A stretch of DNA of 64,000 bases, taken from assembly GCF_020734105.1 (NCBI RefSeq), contig NZ_JAJAFR010000003.1, forward strand, positions 1-64,000. The letters are read 5' to 3'. Origin of the DNA: Alkalihalobacillus deserti. Lineage in GTDB: Bacteria; Bacillota; Bacilli; Bacillales; Bacillaceae_D. How positions within the stretch are numbered: the stretch's first letter is position 1; each line of letters opens with the position of its first letter. Both the position numbers and the translations under genes were made by a program. Below, in pieces: positions 41,831 through 53,829 of the stretch. A model generated the notes under the pieces. It made no database searches. It was not told the DNA's origin and saw only the letters and a program-made list of their open reading frames with translations.

Positions 41831-43351
41831 ATGGTTACATTGAATGGTCAAACACTCACTTTTCCTGAGGTAAGGCGGGTGCTTTTTGATAGAGAGCAAG
41901 TAACAGCTTCTGAAGAAAGTATGAAAAAAGTGCAGGCGAGTCGAAAAGCCGTAGAGAAAATTGTCGCTGATGAAAAAATCGTTTACGGCATTACAACAGG
42001 TTTCGGTAAATTTAGTGATGTATATATTGGCAAGGATGATGTTGAGAATTTGCAATTAAATTTAATTCGCTCGCATGCATGTGGTATAGGAGATCCTTTT
42101 CCAGAGGTCGTATCAAGAGCAATGGTTCTTCTGCGAGCAAATGCCTTACTAAAAGGGTATTCAGGTGTTCGACCTGTCGTTATTGAAAGATTACTAGATT
42201 TAGTTAATAAAGAAATTCATCCAATCATTCCGCAGCAAGGTTCGCTTGGGGCAAGTGGGGATTTGGCCCCACTCTCTCATTTGGCACTTGTTTTAATTGG
42301 AGAAGGAGAAGTCTTTTATAAAGGGGAGAGAATCCCTGGAATTGACGCTTTAACAAAAGAAGGAATTTTTCCGATTACGTTAACCGCAAAAGAAGGTTTG
42401 GCTTTGATTAATGGAACGCAAGCGATGACAGCAATGGGTGTTGTTGCATATTTAGAAGCAGAGATACTAGCTTATCAATCAGAAGTGATTGCAGCGATGA
42501 CGATTGAAGGGTTAAGGGGCATTATCTGCTCGTTTGATGAAGACATTCATTTAGCTCGTGGCTATAAGGAGCAAGTTCAGGTAGCGGAGAGAATACGTCG
42601 TCATTTAGCAGATAGTAAGTTAACAACAAAACAAGGAGAAATTCGCGTGCAAGATGCCTACTCGATTCGCTGCATTCCACAAGTACATGGAGCGACGTGG
42701 CAGACATTAAACTACGTCAAAGAGAAATTAGAAATTGAGATGAATGCAGCTACTGATAATCCACTTATTTTCAATGATGGTGACAAAGTGCTTTCAGGTG
42801 GGAATTTTCATGGTCAACCGATTGCGTTTGCGATGGACTTCTTAAGCATCTCAATGGCAGAACTAGCTAACATTTCAGAACGTCGAATTGAGCGTTTAGT
42901 TAACCCGCAATTGAATGATTTACCGCCGTTTTTAAGTCCAGAGCCTGGCTTACAATCAGGAGCGATGATCATGCAGTATGCAGCTGCGTCTCTTGTTTCT
43001 GAAAATAAGACGCTCGCTCATCCAGCCAGTGTTGATTCGATTCCGTCTTCTGCTAACCAAGAAGACCATGTCAGCATGGGGACGATTGGCTCACGACATG
43101 CGTATCAAATCATTACAAATGCTCGCCGTGTGCTTTCAATCGAGGCCATTTGTGCGATGCAAGCAACGGAAATAAGAGGGATAGATAAAATGGCATCGAC
43201 AACAAGCCAGTTTTTAGAAAAAGGTAGAGAACTTGTTCCTCCGATTACGAAAGATCGCATATTTTCAAAAGATATTGAAGCAATAAACAAATGGTTAAAA
43301 GAAAGCCGTTTTCACTTTGATAGACAAACAGTCAATCGAGTTCATTTATAA
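41831..43351 (+). CDS. hutH: Histidine ammonia-lyase
   Basis: A 506-aa enzyme; ATG 41831 is preferred over 41813 because AAGGGAGAG lies 7 nt before it. First step of histidine degradation: histidine to urocanate plus ammonia. The MIO cofactor triad Ala-Ser-Gly is in [34 protein letters not shown] and the C-terminal [11 protein letters not shown] are also conserved. It is full length, the first gene after the HutP attenuator. Confidence 0.97.
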   Translation: MVTLNGQTLTFPEVRRVLFDREQVTASEESMKKVQASRKAVEKIVADEKIVYGITTGFGKFSDVYIGKDDVENLQLNLIRSHACGIGDPFPEVVSRAMVLLRANALLKGYSGVRPVVIERLLDLVNKEIHPIIPQQGSLGASGDLAPLSHLALVLIGEGEVFYKGERIPGIDALTKEGIFPITLTAKEGLALINGTQAMTAMGVVAYLEAEILAYQSEVIAAMTIEGLRGIICSFDEDIHLARGYKEQVQVAERIRRHLADSKLTTKQGEIRVQDAYSIRCIPQVHGATWQTLNYVKEKLEIEMNAATDNPLIFNDGDKVLSGGNFHGQPIAFAMDFLSISMAELANISERRIERLVNPQLNDLPPFLSPEPGLQSGAMIMQYAAASLVSENKTLAHPASVDSIPSSANQEDHVSMGTIGSRHAYQIITNARRVLSIEAICAMQATEIRGIDKMASTTSQFLEKGRELVPPITKDRIFSKDIEAINKWLKESRFHFDRQTVNRVHL

Positions 43352-43366
43352 AAGGAGAGAGAAAAG

Positions 43367-47248
<3,882 letters not shown>

Positions 47249-47406
47249 AAGCTTGGTTAAGCCTGTACTTATGACCTACTCAATCTATCAAGTGAAGAGA
47301 GGGGTTCTATTCAAAGAAGAAGGACGAAATTTCCTCATGATCTTTGCTTGAAGCCGATTTAAAATTCAGCTGAGAGGGAAACTAAAGAGGAAAGGAGGTC
47401 TTGTCT

Positions 47407-47547
47407 ATGACCAATATTATCGATGGAATGGACGCTGCAAGATTTCAATCAGCCAATCACCCAGGAAACAAACAACGGGAGAAAAAGCTAAAAGAAGAAG
47501 AAAAGAAAATGCCTACAGTGTTACGAAATTTGAAAAATGGTTCATAA
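47407..47547 (+). CDS. Small charged protein after the hut operon
   Basis: 46 codons from ATG 47407 with a perfect AAAGGAGG seven nt upstream, ending just before a terminator. The product (MTNIIDGMDAARFQSANHPG and then a KQREKKLKEEEKK stretch) is a Lys/Glu-rich helix with a basic end. There are no homologues I can name. RBS quality and a following terminator support translation. Confidence 0.6.
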   Translation: MTNIIDGMDAARFQSANHPGNKQREKKLKEEEKKMPTVLRNLKNGS

Positions 47548-47580
47548 ACTTAAGGTATCGATTAAAAGGTTTTAATTGAC

Positions 47581-47632
47581 AAAAGAGGTTGTTCATAAAG
47601 GTGAAACCGAACCTTTTGAACAACCTCTTTTT
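47581..47632 (+). terminator. Strong terminator
   Basis: AAAAGAGGTTGTTCA and TGAACAACCTCTTTT form a 15-bp perfect stem with an inner AAGG/CCTT pairing, then TTATC. Confidence 0.85.
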
Positions 47633-47855
47633 ATCGTAGAAATACTCACCTAAAGAGCATACAATATATAGGTGAGCATTAAACAGTCTGACGAAAGTAG
47701 GAGAGTTACTTACTTTGTTTCCAATGTAAAATTCAATTCCCAAAGGCTTTAAAAGAAACGAAGAGCTATATTGATAAATTTCATGAATTTGATACTTCTA
47801 ATTTAGAGGAAACACATTTAAGCCTTTTTCAATCGGTAATTATGTTCATGTGCTA
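47633..47855. other. Gene-free stretch with a start-less frame
   Basis: CTCACCT/AGGTGAG inverted repeat at 47644..47675. From about 47741, a start-less frame (KALKETKSYIDKFHEFDTSN...) reaches a stop at 47860 and is probably a gene remnant. Nothing else is seen. Confidence 0.3.
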
Positions 47856-49847
47856 TTAAACAGCTATATTATTATCAACCCACGTATAATTCTTTCCCCA
47901 GCTTTCTTTTGCGAGAGCTTCGGTTTTGTTAACCTTTTCGTTGTCGACGGCAAACGCATCTCCTTGTTCATATGGGTTATAATGAAAAGCATATAAACGA
48001 GAAACAAACTCATGAAACGGTAAGGACGATTCTCCAGGCTTCTCTCCATGTCCAGATACTGTCGGTTCAACCCCTTGTCCCCAAACTTGAGAACTATCAT
48101 TATTAGGGTTGTAAAAATAAATTCTATATTTGCCATTAGAATCACGATCAATTCTTTGGATGGATACAGCATGAAGACCTAACAATTCCCCGAAAGAATT
48201 AGTGATAAATATCCCAACTGGATTTGGATAAATCAGCTCATGTCCATTATTGTAATCTGGGTGATGAGTTGAATAAAAAAGTCGTACAAACCCGCGGTAA
48301 TCAACAACACTGGCTGTTAATGCATCGATAGTGGAACTAAATCCTTTTGAAACCCAACTTCCGTAAAAAGTAGGATTAACCCATTTGTGAACGTCTTCAC
48401 CTCGCAGCTCTGACAGGCGAACGAGCTCACCATAAATACGGTCAAGGTGAGGAACTAAAATTAATGAAACAGGATCTAGCTCTTCATGAAGTTCGTCCAC
48501 TAATCCACCACTTAGATTTTTAGAATGAATAGTTATCCCTTCAAACATAATGTCAATGTCTCCATCTCTTGCAGCTCTTGGAATCAGTTCTAGCAAATAG
48601 CCTGGGGCGTGAAGTGACCAAAGACTGATTCCACGAGCCGTTTGGCAAGTTGGGTTCATCCCTTGACCTACACCTAAAGGCTGTCCTAACACACTAATAA
48701 CACCAGCTACCATAATGTCGTTTGCTGTTACACCTTCATCACCATTTATTGAATTCAACAGTACTTTTCGAACAGCAGGCTGCAAATCAAGTTCAATTAG
48801 CCTGCGAAGTCCTGGAATAACAGGATTAGACGATAACACTCCCCGTTCTAACATACAAGCCAATCCAAATAATGATTGTCGCATCGGTGGATGTATCGCT
48901 ACCTTAATAAGGTCACTGATAGTAGAGAAATGTTCCTCTAGGTTGGCCACGCCCTTTTTGTTTAATCCAAGAGCTACTGGTAAAAGCTTAGGTTTATTTA
49001 TGTTTAAATAGCGGACTAAAATGACATGGCAGTGTGAAACAAGTCCTGTACTTCTCATTGATTTAGCAAAAACTTTTGCTTCATCCTCTAATTCTTTATC
49101 ACTAGCTTCTTTTAACTGTTTACGATAGTCACATGGATTTACATATTTCTTACTTTTCTTTGTAGGTCCTGAAATCGCATCGACATAACGTTTTATCGCT
49201 TTTTTGTCTTGTTCGTTAATCGTATCATTCAACAATTGTTTAGCGTCTTTAATCATTGAAACAATGCGATTCACCATAATCGGTTGTTGAGCAACAAGTT
49301 CATCGATTTCTTTTATTATCGTGCCAGATATTGAAGCTAATGAAAGTTCATCAGCTAAAAACCGAAATAACTTTTCTGCACGGTTTTTCTCTTTTATTTT
49401 TCCTTCAATTCGAGCTGCTTCCGTTTCTTCAGGAAATAAGATATCTACATTAAGCGCCATGACTGAATTTAAAAACTTGTTTGCCTCTTCCTTCGAGACG
49501 GATTTATGCTTGTATTTTCCTTTAGCAATGGCTACCATACGCACTTGACTTAATATATCTACGATAGATGTCATGCCGCTTGCCATTAAAGATCCTTTAA
49601 CTAAACGTGGCTCTAATTTTGAAGGCTCAGCCCAAGGACCGCCTTCAAAAACTCCAGCCTGATCAAACCGCTCTACAAATTCATAAAGCTGTTTCATCCC
49701 TCCTTTTTCATCCATCAGTCTTGCAGCAGCTTGAAATAGGTCTGCTTGGTACATGCTTTTGGCGTACGGTAACGCCCCTTCTAATGTTTGCAGGGCTTGC
49801 TCAAAAGCCTCTTTTTTTGATACATTCGCTTCCGCTTCAACAATCAA
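47856..49847 (-). CDS. Large protein with a predicted papain/transglutaminase-like C-terminal domain
   Basis: 663 aa from TTG 49847, 10 nt after AAAGGAG; an upstream GTG at 49880 would add 11 residues. The N-terminal 400 residues are helical and repeat-like. The C-terminal part has NPTCQTARGISLW (Cys followed by Gln-Thr, in a helix start), later LLGLHAVSIQRID (His in a strand) and YRIYFYNPNNDS (Asn/Asp in the next strand). The Cys-His-Asn order and spacing fit papain/transglutaminase-like folds. The catalytic set is my inference. It lies 44 nt downstream of the ATP-grasp gene on the same strand and is almost surely co-transcribed with it. It may release, transfer or deamidate the ligase product. 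Confidence 0.65.
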   Translation of the reverse strand: MIVEAEANVSKKEAFEQALQTLEGALPYAKSMYQADLFQAAARLMDEKGGMKQLYEFVERFDQAGVFEGGPWAEPSKLEPRLVKGSLMASGMTSIVDILSQVRMVAIAKGKYKHKSVSKEEANKFLNSVMALNVDILFPEETEAARIEGKIKEKNRAEKLFRFLADELSLASISGTIIKEIDELVAQQPIMVNRIVSMIKDAKQLLNDTINEQDKKAIKRYVDAISGPTKKSKKYVNPCDYRKQLKEASDKELEDEAKVFAKSMRSTGLVSHCHVILVRYLNINKPKLLPVALGLNKKGVANLEEHFSTISDLIKVAIHPPMRQSLFGLACMLERGVLSSNPVIPGLRRLIELDLQPAVRKVLLNSINGDEGVTANDIMVAGVISVLGQPLGVGQGMNPTCQTARGISLWSLHAPGYLLELIPRAARDGDIDIMFEGITIHSKNLSGGLVDELHEELDPVSLILVPHLDRIYGELVRLSELRGEDVHKWVNPTFYGSWVSKGFSSTIDALTASVVDYRGFVRLFYSTHHPDYNNGHELIYPNPVGIFITNSFGELLGLHAVSIQRIDRDSNGKYRIYFYNPNNDSSQVWGQGVEPTVSGHGEKPGESSLPFHEFVSRLYAFHYNPYEQGDAFAVDNEKVNKTEALAKESWGKNYTWVDNNIAV

Positions 49848-49891
49848 ACCTTCCACTCCTTTCAAAATTTCAAAGTACACTTCACAACCTA

Positions 49892-51235
49892 TTAAATATA
49901 AAAGTCATGATCAACATAGCTCATTAATTGCTCTTTAACGAGTTCGCTATTAGCGTGATGAAAGAAAACAGTCCCGTAATGATTTCCGTATCCTTCTTGA
50001 TCTTGAACTTTGCTTGCTGCCGGTTTAAACAATGTATGTTTATCAAAGCTAGGATGGTCTTCGAGATCTTCCGGAATATTAACGCCTTGAACATAATTAA
50101 CTTTTGGATACACTAAAAAGCTACCAGCATGTCCATTTGCTTTTTCCTCATCAGGGAAAATCCCTTCCATCTCTTCTTTTGTTGTATTAGGATCACAACA
50201 AAGAATGTGAGCTTCATAGGGATTAAAATTATATGTCTTTTTCATTAAATCAAAGATGTGGCCTCCAGGAATTCGGTATGCTACTTCTCCAAAATATAAC
50301 GTCTCATCTTCAGAAATAAAAAACTCTGGATGAATAACACCATGATCAATATCGAAAGCATCAACGACCTTTTGTACTTCTTCACGAATGGCAGGACGCA
50401 GCTTTTCTATTTCGGGAGAAGGGGGGACCATCATCGAATATCCAAAGACAACATACTCTGTAATATTCAAAAATTGAACTTTTCCTCTTTGAATAAAAGC
50501 TTCACACGATACCTCAATCCCTTCTAAGTGACTTTCCATTAAGCAAGGGAAATTGCTATCTGTAAGCTTCTGTTCTATATCGTTCTCAGACCGAATGATA
50601 CGATGTCCAGCAGCCCCTGCTTTATTAAACGCTTTAATATGGATTGGATCTGGATCGTTATCGTGACGTCGTAGCAACGAATGATTGACACGGTTAAAAA
50701 ATTTACGTACATCCTCAATCGTTTCTCCTTCCTCAAAAATACCGACGCGGAGCCCGCCTATATGTGCTCTTCTTTTCATCATCGCTTTATCTCGAAAAAG
50801 AATAGAATGATCAAATAAGCGAGGATCATTTCGAAAATGAGAGTTAAGCGCCCCTGCCCATTCTACCGATTCTTCGAAAATCGGAATGGCGTGGTCTACT
50901 TCCAGTTCTTTTAACTTTTCAGATAATTCATTTGAACGTTCATAAACTTGCTCATAGTTTAGTTTGTTATCAAAGTTCCAAGCCAAAAAAGGAATATCAT
51001 GCTGCTTTGCATAATCCTCGAAATCAGGAAGACTGACAACAATATACGGACGACCTAGTTTGTCCAATGCTTCAATAGATGGAATACTCCATCCAATTAA
51101 GGCGATCTTCTTTCCTTCTTGTGGCTGTTTGTACTCTAACTTAAGAGGTCCTGTTTTTTTTTGTTGTATTGCATTTCGATCTTTTTGATTATTGATTTTA
51201 AATGAAGTGTCTTGAAATGTTGCTCCAAATGGCAT
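49892..51235 (-). CDS. ATP-grasp ligase (carnosine-synthase/L-amino-acid-ligase-like)
   Basis: 447 aa, ATG 51235 after GGGAAGGG. The N-terminal PurK-like domain is KIALIGWSIPSIEALDKLGR, followed by the ATP-grasp core. HIKAFNKAGAAGHRII is the phosphate-loop region, LMESHLEGIEVSCEAF the EGxE strand, and FGYSMMVPPS, DIDHGVIHPEFFIS and VAYRIPGGHIFDLMKKTYNFN the metal/substrate segments (ExxxRxxGG-type). The layout is that of free-standing amino-acid ligases (BacD/TabS/carnosine synthase type) that join a carboxylate to an amine with ATP. The substrates are unknown. Confidence 0.85.
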   Translation of the reverse strand: MPFGATFQDTSFKINNQKDRNAIQQKKTGPLKLEYKQPQEGKKIALIGWSIPSIEALDKLGRPYIVVSLPDFEDYAKQHDIPFLAWNFDNKLNYEQVYERSNELSEKLKELEVDHAIPIFEESVEWAGALNSHFRNDPRLFDHSILFRDKAMMKRRAHIGGLRVGIFEEGETIEDVRKFFNRVNHSLLRRHDNDPDPIHIKAFNKAGAAGHRIIRSENDIEQKLTDSNFPCLMESHLEGIEVSCEAFIQRGKVQFLNITEYVVFGYSMMVPPSPEIEKLRPAIREEVQKVVDAFDIDHGVIHPEFFISEDETLYFGEVAYRIPGGHIFDLMKKTYNFNPYEAHILCCDPNTTKEEMEGIFPDEEKANGHAGSFLVYPKVNYVQGVNIPEDLEDHPSFDKHTLFKPAASKVQDQEGYGNHYGTVFFHHANSELVKEQLMSYVDHDFYI

Positions 51236-51323
51236 ACTAATTCTTCCCTTCCCATAACATTTTTTAGTAATGTGAAATTAGTTAGAATATGGTTTTTTTA
51301 ATAAAACAATAAACCACTAATAA

Positions 51324-51539
51324 TTATAAAAAAGAGAAAAACAAGAGAAGTTCCCTTGTTTTAAAAAAGATTACTGTCCTTTTGTAATACTCTGGCTTTT
51401 TCGTTTTTTTGCCTTTGTGAGCTATCTTGAAGCCTTCGACGGAAGACTTATTGATTGTCGGAAGCTCCCAGCATCTTGCTGCTGATGTCCAAAGGGCCGT
51501 AATTCCCCAAATTGAGTGTCTCGTTTTCAATTTAAACAT
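51324..51539 (-). CDS. Doubtful small protein upstream of the ATP-grasp gene
   Basis: A 71-codon frame from ATG 51539 with a weak AAGGA upstream: MFKLKTRHSIWGITALWTSA, then a basic KGKKTKK region. If real it might be a peptide substrate for the ATP-grasp enzyme, but the RBS is poor and the composition not distinctive. Non-coding leader is equally likely. The rest of the 51236..51864 gap shows nothing clear. Confidence 0.25.
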   Translation of the reverse strand: MFKLKTRHSIWGITALWTSAARCWELPTINKSSVEGFKIAHKGKKTKKPEYYKRTVIFFKTRELLLFFSFL

Positions 51540-51787
51540 GTATCCTTATCTAGACCTGGAAAAAATAAGATGCAACAATTTCCTCTTACGTTTCATCCAT
51601 TTTTCAATATAAGTTTTCCCGTTCATTAAACCTCCTCCTATAACAAATCTACATATAAAATCTTTCCTTATTGCTCCTTTTTTATTCAAGCAAACCTGAA
51701 ACAATGTTTACCCTACCTCTTTAACTCAAGAAATAAATTTTAAAGTTCAATATAAGGTCGTTTTTTACCTTGTTGAACAATCTTAAA

Positions 51788-51846
51788 ATAAAAAAAATCT
51801 CTAATCAGTCGCTCTTTTTAAAGAACACATTTGATTAAAGATTTTC
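51788..51846 (-). terminator. Terminator of the acetyltransferase gene
   Basis: Leftward: AAATCTTTAATCA and TGATTAGAGATT pair around a long loop and are followed by TTTTTTTATTTT. It separates the acetyltransferase transcript from the ATP-grasp transcript. Confidence 0.7.
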
Positions 51847-51864
51847 TACTATATTTTTTAGATT

Positions 51865-52713
51865 TTATAGTTTTCTATACCATATATTCATATTCTCCAT
51901 GCTTCCGGCAATATTACTATTTCGTATCATTCGTCCACCATATTGGAAGTCATGCTTGATATTAACCAAATTCATCCCAATCGAGACAGATCGAGAATAA
52001 GAGAATAACGTGTTAATCCCCATCTCTTTAATTCTAGGGATTAAATGAGCTACTTGATAAGTTAACAATTGTTTGCTGCGATGCTCGGCATAGGTTACAC
52101 AGTCTGACAGCTCTGCAGATTTAAATTCTGGTAACAAATCAGCTGAACAAGCACTAACAATTTCACTATCCTTTTCAACAATAAAAAAATAAACATCACT
52201 GCTCATCATGTCAATAATAAAGTTTGAATCATTCATTGGAGTAGGGTAAGATTTGAAGACGGTTTTGTATAACTTTGCCATTTGCGGTGCGTCCTCTTTT
52301 TTGGCCCATCTCATTTTATAATCTTTTGGCAGCTGATAATTAGAGTTTCCTTTATTCCTTTTTTTAATAAGATCTAGAACCGTCATTTCAGCTTCCGATA
52401 GGTGAATCTGATGTCTTTCTGGATTTAAAAATAGTGCGTAAATAAAAGCATCCTCATCGTTAAAAAAGGATTCAATTTTCCCTTCTAAGCATGTCATATG
52501 TTTTTTTATGACATGCTTTTCAGCTTCTTTCACATAAAAAATAAGTTTATCACATTTTCTTTGCTTTCCTAGCCTTTTCAATTTAGAAATAAATTGATCA
52601 ATCATAGTGAGGTTTGGAAGCTTATAAATTTTCATTCGTTTACTAACAGGCTCAATAAGAATGGGCTTTCCATAGACCTTAACCTCACACGATGAATTCT
52701 TTACAATTTGCAT
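51865..52713 (-). CDS. AblB-like GNAT acetyltransferase
   Basis: 282 aa. The C-terminal half is typical of AblB, beta-lysine N6-acetyltransferase: PTPMNDSNFIIDMMSSDVYF, FIVEKDSEIVSACSADLLPEF, ELSDCVTYAEHRSKQLLTY, TLFSYSRSVSIGMNLVN, YGGRMIRNSNI and MNIWYRKL. AblB normally pairs with AblA, lysine 2,3-aminomutase, to make the osmolyte N-epsilon-acetyl-beta-lysine in salt-stressed cells. No ablA is present here; the next genes are an ATP-grasp ligase and the Cys-peptidase-like protein. The acceptor may therefore be another amino compound, or ablA is elsewhere. Confidence 0.82.
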   Translation of the reverse strand: MQIVKNSSCEVKVYGKPILIEPVSKRMKIYKLPNLTMIDQFISKLKRLGKQRKCDKLIFYVKEAEKHVIKKHMTCLEGKIESFFNDEDAFIYALFLNPERHQIHLSEAEMTVLDLIKKRNKGNSNYQLPKDYKMRWAKKEDAPQMAKLYKTVFKSYPTPMNDSNFIIDMMSSDVYFFIVEKDSEIVSACSADLLPEFKSAELSDCVTYAEHRSKQLLTYQVAHLIPRIKEMGINTLFSYSRSVSIGMNLVNIKHDFQYGGRMIRNSNIAGSMENMNIWYRKL

Positions 52714-53060
52714 ATGTTTTTCAACTCACTCTCCTTTACCGACTGCCTAACACAATACTTATTAATAACCGTTGTTAATTATGCCTGGACTAAATTGTAT
52801 TGTTCCCAAACATCTGAGTAATTCGAGTAATTAACTATACCTAATGAAACAACTGCTTCAGCCTTTCAGAACCAATCGTACCCACAGATGCTCCAAGTCA
52901 GACCCTTGACCACTATATCTATACACACATGTATCCAAAGATAAGAAGGAGTTGTATCAACCTTTTGGTAGATTTTTTTAACTGAAGAGTAGGTTAATTA
53001 AATAAATTATTTTATTGACCATGGATTTAACCCCTAAAGTTGCGCATGCCTAGTGCAAAA
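52714..53060. other. Gene-free stretch upstream of the acetyltransferase
   Basis: It holds the promoter region of the leftward acetyltransferase (its RBS is GGAG at about 52730). The inverted piece ATTAATAACCGTTGTTAATTA lies near 52761. No gene is supported. Confidence 0.35.
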
Positions 53061-53089
53061 AACCCTCAACACTAATAGTGTCAAGGGTT
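53061..53089 (-). terminator. Terminator of the glnA remnant
   Basis: Leftward: AACCCTTGACACT and AGTGTTGAGGGTT form the stem, then TTTTTGCAC. Confidence 0.75.
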
Positions 53090-53097
53090 CTAAAATC

Positions 53098-53155
53098 TTA
53101 ATAGTTCTTTAGGTATTGGTCACGCTCCCAAGGGTGAATTGTGTGCGGAACAGGT
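53098..53155 (-). pseudogene. glnA: C-terminal scrap of a type I glutamine synthetase
   Basis: Leftward, FRTQ (53141..53152) and, after a one-base loss, HPWERDQYLKNY and a stop at 53098. This is the strongly conserved end of Bacillus glutamine synthetase (FRTQVHPWEREQY). Its terminator follows at once. Upstream the homology stops at about 53155. Only about 17 codons remain, so it marks a deletion or insertion end point beside the acetyltransferase gene. Confidence 0.75.
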
Positions 53156-53212
53156 ATTAACCTAGTTAACGATTTCTATCCTTTAAGTAAAGCCTGTTAA
53201 ATAGCGGTGTTA

Positions 53213-53530
53213 TTATTTTCCGATTTTTCCTTTTGGCTCTGTTAAATCTAAGTTAATATAATCAACTTCTGTATGCGCATGATCTCTTTTTGGTGCTAGG
53301 GCTTTAGATATAAAGGTAAGAGTGCGGTCGGTATCTTCAAGAACTTCTTCAGAGAATACTTCATTTGTGTTAGGGTCAAATACAACCACTTTGAAAGTTT
53401 CATCCTCATTGTAATAAAGTTTCACAGCATCCCCAAATTCTTCAGGTGGACGTTCTTGAACAAAAACCTCAAATTCAACTTTTCCTTTTTGTACATGTTC
53501 AATCTTCTCTAATATCTCTTGCTTATCCAT
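53213..53530 (-). CDS. Hypothetical small acidic protein
   Basis: 105 aa from ATG 53530, seven bases after AAGGAG (ATG 53536 is too close to it). The protein (MDKQEILEKIEHVQKGKVEF, then beta strands KLYYNEDETFKVVVFDPNTN) is soluble, with no recognised motif. It is monocistronic, at the end of the leftward block. Confidence 0.65.
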   Translation of the reverse strand: MDKQEILEKIEHVQKGKVEFEVFVQERPPEEFGDAVKLYYNEDETFKVVVFDPNTNEVFSEEVLEDTDRTLTFISKALAPKRDHAHTEVDYINLDLTEPKGKIGK

Positions 53531-53700
53531 AATCATGCTCCTTTTTAATTCTTATTGTACATCGTTGCCTTTTTTTTAGTCAAAAGAGGGAGAAGAACTG
53601 CTAGTGAAAATCAGTAACTAACCTTAGGGCTTGTAGTAATAAGAACGGAGCAGAAAAATTTTACGTACGCACACTGAGAATTTTTGTAGGTGGTAATGGA

Positions 53701-53731
53701 AAATGGCATCCGAATAGATGCCATTTTTTAA
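53701..53731 (+). terminator. Terminator before selB
   Basis: AAATGGCATC and GATGCCATTT form a perfect 10-bp stem with a 6-nt loop, then TTTAAC. A candidate promoter with an AT-rich -10 (TATGATAAT, 53782) follows. Confidence 0.75.
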
Positions 53732-53829
53732 CGTTATATAGGAAATGATGTCCTTTTCTTTGTTTAAGAATAGCGTATATAGTATGATAATATAACGTGA
53801 ATAAATGGTTGTGGAGAAGGGGAAAACGT

